In this document: piece after piece, positions 34,221-44,650 of the stretch
Position numbering within the stretch: the first letter of the stretch is position 1
How the letters are laid out: every line of letters starts with the position of its first letter
Source of the DNA: Linum tenue
Lineage: Eukaryota > Streptophyta > Magnoliopsida > Malpighiales > Linaceae
DNA length: 64,000 nt
Direction: 5' to 3'
Assembly (NCBI GenBank): GCA_946122785.1
Contig: CAMGYJ010000006.1
Coordinates: 48,876,066-48,940,065 of the forward strand
The notes under the pieces: generated by a model
Told to the model about the DNA's origin: nothing
The model's database searches: none
What the model saw: the letters and a program-made list of their open reading frames with translations, nothing else
Made by a program: the position numbers and the translations under genes

Positions 34221-34230
34221 AATATATAGG
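34221..34230 (-). promoter_or_regulatory. TATA box upstream of element B ORF1
   Basis: The minus strand reads CCTATATATTGCC. A CT-rich leader follows, then the ORF1 ATG at 34065. It probably belongs to the 5' LTR promoter of element B. Confidence 0.5.
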
Positions 34231-34237
34231 TGAGGAA

Positions 34238-34262
34238 AGAGAGAGAGAGAGAGAGAGAGAGA
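34238..34262. repeat. (GA)n microsatellite
   Basis: About 12 uninterrupted GA units lie upstream of the element B TATA box. Confidence 0.9.
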
Positions 34263-34289
34263 TAGCGGAAGCGGGAAGGAGAACGGTTG

Positions 34290-34342
34290 CCTAGTCTGAA
34301 GGAAATTCGAATTTTGAAATTCGAATTATCCTTCAGACTAGG
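34290..34342. repeat. 53-bp foldback
   Basis: CCTAGTCTGAAGGA...AATTCGAATTT is followed after 2 bases by its reverse complement. The 25- and 26-bp arms have one unpaired base. See findings. Confidence 0.9.
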
Positions 34343-35345
34343 GGGGAGGGGGGGATGGTCCCGATGGTCGAGGCGGAAGCCAAACGGTATGTCTGCAATA
34401 AAGGAAAGAGAAATAAAAAATAAAAGAAAAGTAAATAATAGGGGAAAGGAAATGAGAGGAAGGCGCATAATACCGTGGCATAAACACTACCCCAATTCAT
34501 AAACCAAAAAGAGATGATAAACTAATCTACTTAAACAAAGTAGGAGACAGAAGGAGAAAGAAGGATCACGATCAATTAAGTGAGAATGTCATCAATGCTA
34601 CCATGATGGAGGGTAAGATAGAGAGGCATCTGGTCAGTAGAGACGAGAACAAAGATGGTAAGAGGCTATTTATTGGGATTCAAGTGACTAAAGTTCCCCA
34701 GCAGCTGAAATGACTATCAACTTTATCCATTAAAGATCAAGTAAAAGCACAAAACTATGGCCTTCTTCCTTGTTTTATTCAAACCCCCTTTTAGATTACA
34801 ATGACAAAATCATCGGATTTGTAAGGGCAAAAAATAGGGGTCGGAGACTATGAAAATTATCGGATTTTTAATGGAAGTTGTTTTTTATTTTATTGTTTGT
34901 AATCTTGTAAATTGGCAAAACATTAATTGTGATAACAATTATGAGAAGGGAAGCGACAATATTGTTGCATGGGGAAAGTGTCTTTTCAAATTTACCATAT
35001 TCTTCATATTCCCTCCCGAAAAATAGCAACACATCCCTCTCCTTTACAGATTTTGACGGTGACCCTTTCCTCTGCAGAAATCAATGGCGACCAAAAACCA
35101 TCGACCATCGCCGCGGTGGGATCACCTCCGACCTGCGTGGTGGGTCGATCATCGACGAAGGACGAGATATAGGGAATGAAGAAGAACATGAAGGATGGTG
35201 GCGGGTCGTTAAAAACATGAAAGGCGGCGGAGAACCGGCCGGAGATGAAGAAGAATACCTGGGGGTTTCCTGTCAGCGGAGAACCAGCCGGAGATGAAGA
35301 AGAACATGAAGGGCGGCGACGGGTTGTTACTTACCGCTCTCTGTA
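34343..35345. other. Unassigned sequence
   Basis: No supported gene. The end of the region (35200-35310) contains a partial tandem repeat of GGAGAACCRGCCGGAGATG (at about 35228 and 35278). ORFs up to 122 codons here have no recognisable features. Confidence 0.4.
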
Positions 35346-36380
35346 ATGAAGTTCAACTCTACAACGTCTGGGAGACGTCGGCACTGCCGTGAACATGTAC
35401 CACTGATATGGTACATGTACCACGGACCTAATACCAGTATGTGTGCAACTATTCAAGCCATACTTTCAACACCAAAATGTGATAACCCACTTGTAGTGTT
35501 AGATATATTGAACTTGTACCATTAGCAAAATTGAAACTCATCCTAAATGTTCCCATTGCAGTGTTCGATAGAATTTGGAGTGGTACCATTAAAATGGTAC
35601 ATGTATCACTGAACTGATATACCAGTGAACTAATACATGTACCACTGAACATATATATGTACAACCAATCTGATACGTAAACAAACCAGCAACTTCTCAT
35701 TAGTATCACCCCTAACTGTGGAGTAGAATGTATTATCAAAAAAGGAAAATGCCAACAACAATAAAATATCCAGCCATTGCAACAAATAAACATGAAGTCA
35801 CTATGAAATTATTTGTGGGAAGTTTAAATAACGGAAAATCAAGTATAGCCTTTCTCTCCTCTGAACTACACGTCGTTTTTTGTCGCTCCCTGTCGTGAAG
35901 TGCAACCCTATAGCGTCTGGAAAACGACGACACTACCATGAATATGTAACACTGTTGTGGTACATATACCACTGTACTGATACATGTATCACTGAAGTGG
36001 TACTTGTACCACTAGTCTGATACAAGTAACCGTGCAATTATTCAAGTCATACTTTCCTCACCAAAATGTGACCACCCACTTGCAGTATTAGATCTTTTTT
36101 ACTTGTACCATTAGCAAAATTGAAACTCATCCTAAATGTTCCCATTGTAGTGTTAGATATACTTTGGAGTTAGGCCATTGAAATGGTACATGTATCGCTG
36201 AACTAATATATATACCACTGCACTGATACACATACCACTACACTGATACATGGATCACTGAACTGATACATGTACAACCAATCTGATACATAAACAAACA
36301 AGCAACTTATCATTAGTATTACCACTAACCGTGTAGTACAATGTGTTATAAAAAAGGGAAATGTCAACAACTATAAAATA
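35346..36380. repeat. Tandem duplication of about 0.5 kb rich in GTACCACTG motifs
   Basis: Two copies (about 35346-35760 and 35892-36372) share 'gtgaagttcaac..tctgg' starts, the sentence 'accattagcaaaattgaaactcatcctaaatgttcccattg', and arrays of TGATACATGTACCACTGAAC. The copies are roughly 85-90% alike by eye. Confidence 0.7.
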
Positions 36381-36416
36381 TCAAGCAAATGTATGCACTT
36401 CTTGCCGCTAACATCA

Positions 36417-36582
36417 TCAGTACATTTCCTCTTCCCCTATCTTGTTGTCCTTATCCCGGCTCTCACGACGCCGTTTGTTGCTGGTAACCTTACTTGAGGA
36501 AGGAGTCTGACCTACCCCAACTTCTACCCTAGAAATATAGCTTGCAAGTCTCTTTCCTGTTTGAACCGCAGGATACGGTCTT
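36417..36582 (-). pseudogene. Unrecognised basic C-terminal coding fragment cut by element D
   Basis: The minus-strand frame reads QRPYPAVQTGKRLASYISRV, then a Ser/Lys/Arg-rich nuclear-localisation-like stretch (KVTSNKRRRESRDK) and a stop at 36417. Its amino side runs straight into the element D LTR at 36583. It could be the tail of a host gene or of a DNA transposase disrupted by D. I do not recognise the family and it may be chance. Confidence 0.25.
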
Positions 36583-37886
36583 TGACTCGCCTTTACCGTC
36601 ACACTAGAAAATGGCCAAGTGCAACCACCTACTAGTGCGTAGTATAGCGGGTTTGGGTTTAAATGTCAACCCGAGTCCTAGGTGTGATGGCTACTCCGCG
36701 AATTCTTATTATTTAGCAATGAAAATGTAGTGAAAGTCCAATCAAACAAACAAAGCAGTAAAAGGTTGTTTTCAAGTTGAGAGAGGTCACCCGGATATGG
36801 TTCCCCCTATACTGCAGTTAAGCCAGGTTGTAATTTACCAAGTTCAAGTTCACTGATAGTTATAATGCGGGAAGTTCTAAAGCAGTCTGCAGTCTCGACT
36901 AAAGGTCTCCAGACCCTCTCAATTTGAGTCCCCAGAGGGCGACTAACCTCCACCGGAGTAAACAGATTGAGGCCCTAACGAACCAAACCTCCTCTGCCGA
37001 AGTAAATCTGGTACAGAATAGTGAATTGACTCCTCGACTAAAGTCGCCAATTCACTACCTTCAATCAAGGGTGCTCTATCAACCTAGGCAGATATTCTCT
37101 TTCTATGTCAATGTAGAAATAACAGGAATTTGATCAGGATTCAAGCCATTCAAGAAATCAAACCTCAATTGAATATAATCAAGTCAATGGATTCAAACTT
37201 GGGTTCATACAATCAGACCTAACATACAAGTCTAGCGTTATTCATACCTAGGTGAATGTGGAAGTTACTCCATGGAGAGAGAAGCAAACTCTATCTCAGA
37301 AGCAGAAAACATGCTGTGAAGGATGGGGTTCTGCTTCTGGTCGTCAATCGGCACTTCTCCAAGCGTTATCCGGGCTCCACTGGTGATGAAGATCGATCTA
37401 AGGCGATTGGGAACTCTGGTTCGTTGCTTTCTCTCTCTAGGTATCACTTTCTTTCTCTAAAACTCGAAACCCCTAAAAAATCAGCCTTCTTTCCCTTAAA
37501 AACCAGCAGGCCGCGATCCCCGGTCGTAATCCCCAGTCGGGTATTTCAGGTGCCTGGCTGGGGATTTCGAAACGCAGCGCAGTGGTGAAGGGTATAATAC
37601 CCTACTGGACTCCAGAGGTCCCAAAAACACGAATCCCTGGCCTCCGCAGCATTTTACCCGGCTAGGTATTTTAACTCCTGGTCGGGTATTTTGCTCTTCC
37701 AGCGCCTTTCACTTCCATGTCCTCCTTTTTGACCCGAAACTCGTTTCCTCGCCTTCACATCAATGCCAAGTCCTAAAATATGACATAAACACACAACCTA
37801 GCGTGAAATCGGTTTAAAACACGAGAATCAACATCGCAAACGGCTCAAGAATGGCGTTAAAAGTACGTGCAATCAATGGTCTATCA
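36583..37886 (-). mobile_element. Element D 3' LTR
   Basis: This 1304-bp LTR runs from TGACTCGCCTTTACC to TGGTCTATCA, followed by the polypurine tract complement AATTCCCCCACACTTA. An inverted-repeat cluster (GATCCCCGGTCG, CAGTCGGGTATTTC and others) lies at 37510-37700. Confidence 0.85.
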
Positions 37887-37902
37887 AATTCCCCCACACT
37901 TA

Positions 37903-38488
37903 ATCGTTTGCTTGTCCCCAAGCAAGCCTAACTCAAACCAATGCAGCTTTCCAGACCTCTATAGCAACAAACAACCCGGTCGTCGGTAGAGGATTTCCTA
38001 GATAATATAGCAGCTTACGAGGCAAACTGGTCTTCTAAGAGATCCCCTATCTCTCTCAATGCGAGTACTAACTCAAGCCAGGATCATGAGAAGAAGTGGA
38101 AGTAAGACAACCAATTCATGGGTAGAGGGACTCACACCATTCACAACCAAGGACTCATTGTACCAGGGTGCTATTTCACTTCATTTCACGGTTCGAACCC
38201 CTTTTTCGCTTTCATTTTACATTTCTTTTTTTTTTTCTTTTTTATCACTTGGCGGGGGTTCCAACTCAGTCTTTTGTATGGTCGACCCTTATTAGTCGAG
38301 CAAGAGCAATTTCTTTACATCTGGCACTCGCTAGAGTACTTTTTTTAAACAGCTTAGCTTCACCTTGTAGGAGTACCCCAGTAAGGATCACTAAAATCTC
38401 TTCCAAAACCCGATTTTGTGCAATGAACGGTGCCACACACGTTGGGCTTACCCCATGTTTAAGATTTTAATGATTTCGACATGGAGGG
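37903..38488 (-). other. Element D internal non-coding region left of the solo LTR
   Basis: It contains the conserved 'cgtttgcttgtccccaagcaa' phrase, a poly(T) tract near 38228-38240 and no coding sequence. It continues at 39833 beyond the solo LTR. Confidence 0.55.
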
Positions 38489-39827
38489 TGACTCGCTGTT
38501 ACTGTCACTCTAGAAAATGGCCAAGTGCAACCACTTCCTAAAGCGTAATATAGCGGGGTTGGGTTTTAATGTCAACCCGGGTCCTAGATGTGATGACTAC
38601 TCGGTGAATTCTTGTTATTTAGCGGTGAACTTTTAGTGCAACTCAAGCAAACCAAACACAAAGCAAGTAAACGGTTTGTTGTCAAGTCAAGAGAGGTCAC
38701 CCGGATATGGTTCCCCCTAGTCTGCAGTTAAGCCGGATTGTAATTACCAAGTTCAGTTTTCATGAAAGTTATACTGTGGAAGGTTCTCAATTAGCCTGAA
38801 GTCTCGACTAAAGGTCTCCAGACCCTCTCAATCTGAGTCTCTAGCGGGCGACTAACCTCCACCGGAGTAAACAGATTGAGGCCCTAATGAACCAAACCTC
38901 CACTACCGAATTAACTTCGGTACAGAATAGCGAATTGGCTCCTCGACTAAAGTCACCAATTCTCCACCTTCGATTAAGGGTACTCTATCAACCTAGGCAG
39001 ATATTCTCATTCCAGGTCAAAGCAGAAACAACAGGAATTTGATCAGGATTCAAGTCATTCAATCATTCAAACCTCAATCGAATATAATCAATTCACAAAC
39101 TCTGTACTTGGGTTCATACAATCAGACCTAGCATACAAATCTAGGGTTCCCATACCCAGATGAATGGGGAAACTACTCCATAGAGAAAGAAGCAAAAGCA
39201 GAATCAGACGCGCAAATCATACTGTGAAGTTGGATTTCTGCTCCTGGACGTTTAATCGCACTTCTCCAAGCTCAAAACGGGCTCCAATGGTGTTGAAGAT
39301 CGATCTAGGGCGCTTGGAAACTCTGGTTCGTCGCTTTCTCTCTCTAGGAATCGATTTCTCTCTCAAAAACTCGGAACCCTTCAATGTTGGCCTTCTTCTT
39401 CCTTATATCAGCTGCCTGGTCACGATACCCGGTCGAAATACCCGGTCGGGTATCTTGGGTTTCGACCGGGTATTAGCGCAGCACACCGTTTCAATCAAAG
39501 GAGAAATCCCCGGTCACTCGCCATAATCCCCGACCGGGGATTTTGCTGTTTTGCCCGGGCCCCTCTCTGATTCTCGGGCGCCCAAAAATGATGAATACCC
39601 GGTCGGGTATTTGGCCACCTGACCGGGTATTTTCCTCCTGCAGCCCACTTTGTCCCAACTTCGCTCCTTTCGACCCAGAACTCGTTTCTCTGCCTCGATT
39701 CCAACGCCGGGACCTGAAACATGACATAAACACACAACCTAGCGTAAAATCGGCTTAAAACACGAGATTCGACATCACAAACGGCTTCAGAATAGGGGTG
39801 AAAACATGTATAATTATCGGTCTATCA
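38489..39827 (-). mobile_element. Athila solo LTR inserted in element D
   Basis: This 1339-bp LTR runs from TGACTCGCTGTTACTG to CGGTCTATCA, nearly identical to the C1 left LTR. The 5-bp duplication GAGGG lies on both sides (38484-38488 and 39828-39832). No internal sequence is present, so the original element was lost by LTR-LTR recombination. The inverted-repeat cluster is at 39420-39640 and a TATA-like TGATATAAGG at 39401-39410 (minus strand). Confidence 0.9.
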
Positions 39828-39832
39828 GAGGG

Positions 39833-40384
39833 CCAACTGCTTTTCATTTCCCACATGAGCACCCTATTCGATACACGAGTCCACAACACAATTCAAAAGG
39901 AGTCACCATTACCACATGAATTCAACGGTCTTAGCTCCACTAATTCACAAAATCAACCGGCACAGCAGAGATCTAGATAGGAAAAATCTTATACTTCAAC
40001 ATCCTCAATAGTGCTACACTACCTCCCTAGGTTAAATATTACTACAAAGACTGTCAATTCAAAGCATACTGAGCAGGCAATTTGCAAGGAAACACGTAGT
40101 TGGAGCCCTCAAATTTAAAAATTTGGATAGTGGACTAGGCTCCAAGCACACAAACAGATCTAAGCAGTCAAAATAGAAACACTCCCCCACACTTAAGCTC
40201 GACATTGCCCTCAATGGAGAAGAGGGAAGGATAGGGGGAACGATGTTACCGGTATGATCAGACTGCAATGGGACTGGAAGGTGGACTAGTCGGAGTGAAG
40301 ATGACTGGAAATGGGACCTGTCAGTGCAAAGGCACAACTAAAGGTAACACAAGAACTCAACCACAAATACGTTAGGTCCAGTTG
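39833..40384 (-). other. Element D 3' internal non-coding region right of the solo LTR
   Basis: It shares 'ggagccctcaaat..ggactaggctccaagcac' and 'aacgatgttaccggtatg' with C1 (19180-19340). No gene is seen. It separates the env-like ORF from the polypurine tract. Confidence 0.5.
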
Positions 40385-41349
40385 TCAGCCCAATAGTACA
40401 TCGTCATCATCGTCATCATCCTCAACCTCATCCTCGCCGGTGGAGTCCTCATCCTCCTCATCCTCATCAAGATCCGCATCCTCCTCGGGAGGCAGAGATA
40501 GCCAATCCACCCAGGAACGCGCTCCATCAGAGGCCAGGAGGAGAGCATTGTGAAGCACTTCCCGGCTGAGAGGGGTGGAGCTGCCCCGTGCCGTGGCATC
40601 CGTGAGTCCTTCCAGGTCGATCTCGAAGTGGCGCGCCATTCGGGTGATCAGGGGACCATAGAAGAGGTGGTTGGATTTTCCTTGGCACCGATAGAAGGTG
40701 GTGGCCACCAAGGAACCCAAATGGAGCATATGATCCGGGTCGCCCATCGAATACATGGCGTATAGCACCCGCTTCGGGATCTTGTGGGAACCAGTGGCGT
40801 TGGGGACGATCGAGCAGGTGATCAGCAGGTTCAGGATGGGCCACTGCTGCGGCTTGAGGGTGGAGTCGTATGTCTGGCCGGCGTCGAAGTAGTCCATTCC
40901 ATAGGCGCGTCGAGCTATCCGGCGGTAGAACGCATCCTGGTTCCAGTCCTTCGGATGTGGGATCTCTACCTCATGGTGGGAGTAAGGGTGATACTAAATC
41001 CTCAGGGCGAGGCCAGCCCATTGATGCTCAATTGCCGCGGGCTGCCACCCAGCCTGAAGGTGACACCAGTGCGGGAGTCCCGACCCGCTTTGGAGAGGTA
41101 CCGGAAGGTGGTGTAGGACTCCCACACCAGCTCTGTGTAGGTGGGCTCATCAATGCTCAGCAAAGTCTGCCAATCGGGGTGGCTGATGGCGGTGGAGATC
41201 TCGTTCATACAGTGAAGCTGCTCTAAGACCCCCCACTCCAAATGATGATGGCACTGGAGCACTCCGCGTATGACCCGACGGTACTGGTCAGCATACTCCG
41301 GGTGCAGGCGCAGATCCTGCATGAACGGGTGATCGAGCGACATGATCAT
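40385..41349 (-). pseudogene. Element D env-like ORF (ATHILA ORF-1 type), frameshifted
   Basis: This is the homologue of the open ORF in E at 57172. It starts at 41349 or 41343 with a short DHPFMQDLRLH leader. An N-terminal segment carries DEPTYTELVW, a TFRLGG motif and LSINGLA. After stops and a frameshift around 41000-40900 it continues (40897-40385) with LNLLITCSIVPNATGSHK, KRVLYAMYSM and LHLGSLVATTF, and ends in a Glu/Asp-rich tail. The ORF lies downstream of pol, the env position in Athila elements, but I see no convincing signal peptide or membrane anchor. Confidence 0.75.
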
Positions 41350-41574
41350 GGAAACTCAAGTAGGGCCGTAGAGGGGACGCGAGGAATGGGTGAGGAACGC
41401 GAAACCACGCGCAAAACGGGCAAAAAAAGTTCGCCGGAAATTGGTCGGAAAACGGCCGGAAAGTCACCGGCGGCGGCGACGATGGCCGGTGTCGCTCACT
41501 TAAGAGAGATAGGAGAGGAAATGAGAGGGAAGAGAGGGAAAGTTTGGAAAAAATGAGAGGAGATAGAGTGGGTG

Positions 41575-41860
41575 ACCGGGGATTTGCTTATAAGTCAAAA
41601 ATACCTAGCCGGGCCTCAAAAATACACGGTCGGGTATTTTGGAGGCCACGGTCGGAGGTTGCAAAACGCGGCGTACCACGTGCGGGAAAATACCCGGCTT
41701 TGAACCAAAAATACCCGGTCGGGTATTTTTGAGTCAAGGTCGGGCTTTTGCCTTTTTTGCGCCCTAGAACACAGAAGCGGTCCCGGCCGCGACAAAGAAA
41801 TACCCGGTCGGGTATATTGTGTCACGGCTGGGTATTTTCCCCTTTTCGGCCAAAAATCTC
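41575..41860. repeat. Inverted-repeat cluster in the element D integrase-env spacer
   Basis: It has about nine copies or half copies of AATACCCGGTCGGGTATT. On the minus strand the cluster is followed by CTTATAAGC (about 41588-41596) and a CT-rich leader before the env-like ORF. Confidence 0.8.
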
Positions 41861-41974
41861 TTTTTCTCATTTTTTCAAACTCCCCTGCACGAAAACTAAC
41901 TTCAACACAGACGTGCAACAGACTCGAACACGACACAAAACACAGAAAAAAGGGAAAAAGAAATGCAAACCGTG

Positions 41975-41992
41975 GTGGGGTTGCCTCCCAAC
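41975..41992 (-). other. Conserved post-pol stem-loop (element D copy)
   Basis: The minus strand reads GTTGGGAGGCAACCCCAC, one base different from C1 and E. The single change falls in the stem and weakens one pair. Position and flanks are conserved. Confidence 0.65.
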
Positions 41993-42035
41993 AAGCGCTT
42001 CTTTACCGTCTTTTAGTTGGACGCCCATGGCAGAA

Positions 42036-42550
42036 CTAAGGGTCCGCGAGTTCAACCACCAAATCCGCACGTTCGACCTTGTCTCCCAGGTAGAGCTTGA
42101 GACGATGGCCATTCACTTTAATCGGTTCAGTTTGCGTGTTGGAAATTTCAATCGTGCCATAGGGGAACACCTGTGTGACCGTAAACGGTCCAGACCACCG
42201 GGAGCAGAGCTTTCCAGGAAAGAATTTCAGGCGAGAGTTATAGAGGAGTACTCGATCACCAACCTGAAACTCCTTCGGACCCCGCAACTGTGCATCGTGC
42301 AGGCGCTTAGTGCGCTCCTTGTACAGCTTGGTGTTCTCATAGGCGTGGTAACGCCATTTCTCCAGCTCCAGCATCTGCAATTTTCGTTCAACACCTGCAA
42401 CACTAACATCCAAGTTGAGCAGCTTAAGGGCCCAAAAGACCTTGTGCTCTAGCTCCACGGGCAAATGACATGCCTTTCCATAGACAAGCCGGTACGGTGA
42501 AGTACCAATTGGCGTCTTGTAGGCAGTGCGGTATGCCTAGAGAGCACCAT
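42036..42550 (-). pseudogene. Element D integrase C-terminal domain
   Basis: It has [21 protein letters not shown], then [43 protein letters not shown] and [15 protein letters not shown]. This is the GPY/F-like chromatin or DNA-binding C-terminus of the Athila integrase. The frame is open from 42464 but is separated from the catalytic core by a stop at about 42540. Confidence 0.8.
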
Positions 42551-43245
42551 CGAGCTTGGTGGACCAATCCTTGCAGGACTGATCCACCGTTTTCTCCAGG
42601 ATACGCTTGAGCTCCCGATTCGTCAGCTCGGCCTGGCCACTCGTTTGGGGGTGATAGGCCACAGACAATTTATGAGTGACACCATAGTGAGACAGTAACT
42701 TATCAAACTGGCCCTGGAAATGGGTGCCTCAATCGCTTATGATGGCTCTAGGTGTCCTGAACCGGAAGAATAGCTGCTTCAGAAATCCACAAACGCGTCT
42801 AGCATCATTAGTGGGCAAAGCTTGCGCCTCAACCCACCTAGAGACGTAATCAACAACAACTAAGATGTAGGTATTTCGAAAGGATGGAGGAAAGGGGCCC
42901 ATGAAGTCGATACCCCAGACATCAAAGATCTCATAGGTTATAAATACATTCTGGGGCATCTCATCACGGGCAGAGATATTACCTGACCTCTGGCATCGGT
43001 CGCACCTCTGTGCCAAGGCGTGTGCATCCTTGAAGAGCGTGGGGCAGTAAAAGCCCGACTGTAGGTCCTTCATGGCAGTGAGATAGAATGCCCTCCATCT
43101 CACTTTCCATGACACATCGATGGATGATCCCGTCGGCTCCGATCCTGAAGAGATGAGGGTCAGCCCAGAAGTAGTGCTTTAGGTCGGAGAAGAATTTCCT
43201 CTTGGAGTGAGTTGTCATCCCCTTAGGCAGCTGCTGACCCACCAG
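42551..43245 (-). pseudogene. Element D integrase zinc-binding and catalytic core
   Basis: The zinc head appears as ILSHCHEGP and [19 protein letters not shown] in two frames (the middle HH region is deleted or shifted near 43080). The core shows [33 protein letters not shown] and [10 protein letters not shown], with a stop where E has ISDRGTHF. Downstream come [19 protein letters not shown] and [18 protein letters not shown] equivalents at 42700-42550. Several stops and frameshifts are present. Confidence 0.75.
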
Positions 43246-43265
43246 TAATTAGCATAATCGGAGTA

Positions 43266-43740
43266 CTAAGGGGTGACACTCTCGACCAGGCACATCATCA
43301 TCAGTCTCTCATATGGAAAAGAATCGTTGATCTCCTCGTTGGGCTTGTCCGCAGGCGGTGCATCCAACCGGGAGAGGTGATCAGCAGCAACATTTTCAGC
43401 TCCATTCTTGTCCCGAATCTCGATGTCGAACTCTTGCAATAGTAAGATCCATCGTATGAGCCTAGGCTTGGCATCGGCCTTGCTCATCAGGTATCGAAAC
43501 GCGGAGTGATCTGTGTACATGGTCACATGGGACAAGACCAGATGAGGACGAAACTTGTCGAAAGCAAATACCACCACGAGCAGCTCCTTCTCCGTGGTGG
43601 TGTAGTTCTCCTGGGCACCATTGAGGTTCTTCGAGGCGTACTAGATATGACGAAAATGTTGATCTTGCCTCTGCCCCAAGACAGCTCCAATAGCAAAGTC
43701 ACTGGCATCGCACATCACTCGAACGGTAGGGGTCAGTCAG
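43266..43740 (-). pseudogene. Element D RNase H
   Basis: Pieces read VRCDASDFAIGAVLGQR (about 43735-43660), then [43 protein letters not shown] and [25 protein letters not shown]. This is the RNase H order of Athila. A stop at about 43640 interrupts it. The domain removes RNA from the RNA-DNA hybrid during replication. Confidence 0.75.
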
Positions 43741-44650
43741 GGGCGACCATGATAGGAGCATGAGTGAGCTTCTCCTTCACGGTCATGAATGTCGCTGTGC
43801 ATGCATCGGTGAACTGGAAGGGGGCATCCTTCTCAAAGAGCTTTGTCAGGGGCAGGGAGATCTTCGAGAAATCCTTGATGAACCGCCTGTAGAACCCTGC
43901 ATGGCCTAAGAAACTCTGGATCCCCTTAACAGATGTGGGAGGAGGCAGCTTATTGATGGTCTCGATCTTGGCCCTGTCCACCTCAATCCCCATCTTGGAG
44001 ATCTTGTGCCCCTGAACTATGCCTTCGCGAACCATGAAATGACAATTCTCCCAACTCAGTGACAAGTTCGTTTCTTCACATCGTTTAAGGACGAGTTCTA
44101 GGTTATGGAGACAGTGAGAGAATGAGTCCCCATAAACCAAAAAGTCGTCCATAAACACCTCCATAATCTTTCAGACCAGGCGGTCAAAGATGGCGAGGAT
44201 GCATTGCTGAAAAGTGGCAGGGACATTACACAGCCCGAATGGGATCCTCCGGCAGGCAAATGTGCCGAAGGGGCAGGTGAAAGTGGTCTTCGCCTGGTTC
44301 TCTAGTGCAATGGGGATCTAGAAATACCAGGACATCCCATCCAGGAAACAGTAGAACTCGTGCCCCGCCAGTCTCTCCAGCATCTGGTCAATGAATGGTA
44401 GCGGGAAGTGGTCCTTCCGAGTGACATCGTTGAGACGCCGGTAATCGATGCAGAAACGGTACCCAGTGATTGTGCACATCGGGATGAGATCGTTCTTCTC
44501 GTTAGGCATCACGATCTCTGCCCAAACCACAACCTCCAGGTTCGGTGTCAGTCTCCTCTAGGGCTGTCTCACTGGCTGCATCTCATCCTCTAGTATTATC
44601 CGGTGGGAGCAAAAGGAGGGGCTGATCCCCCGGATATCAGTGATCTTACA
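43741..44650 (-). pseudogene. Element D reverse transcriptase
   Basis: It contains [31 protein letters not shown], [65 protein letters not shown] and [18 protein letters not shown]. The FMDD catalytic box is intact, but stops at about 44320, 44170 and 44580 break the frame. Compared with E, FGYFQI is changed to SWYF-stop. Confidence 0.85.

Larger units (their letters stand above)
12496..34230 (-). mobile_element. Element B: Tat/Ogre-type Ty3-gypsy retrotransposon, fragmented by nested insertions
   Basis: Minus-strand order from right to left is ORF1 (34065-31400), gag (25118-24460), protease (24447-24021 continuing at 16370-16140), RT, RNase H, second RNase H and integrase (16000-12876). The extra ORF upstream of gag and the second, archaeal-type RNase H between RNase H and integrase are marks of the Tat/Ogre branch. 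The sequence is rich in GGCGC. C1 splits the protease and A2 splits gag. LTR boundaries could not be fixed: the 3' LTR should lie left of 12876 and the 5' LTR right of about 34200. Multiple stops make it inactive. Confidence 0.7.

Noticed and set aside
40385..40560. Independent acidic protein gene
   Set aside because: The Asp/Glu run is the C-terminal end of the frameshifted env-like ORF, as shown by its homologue in element E.
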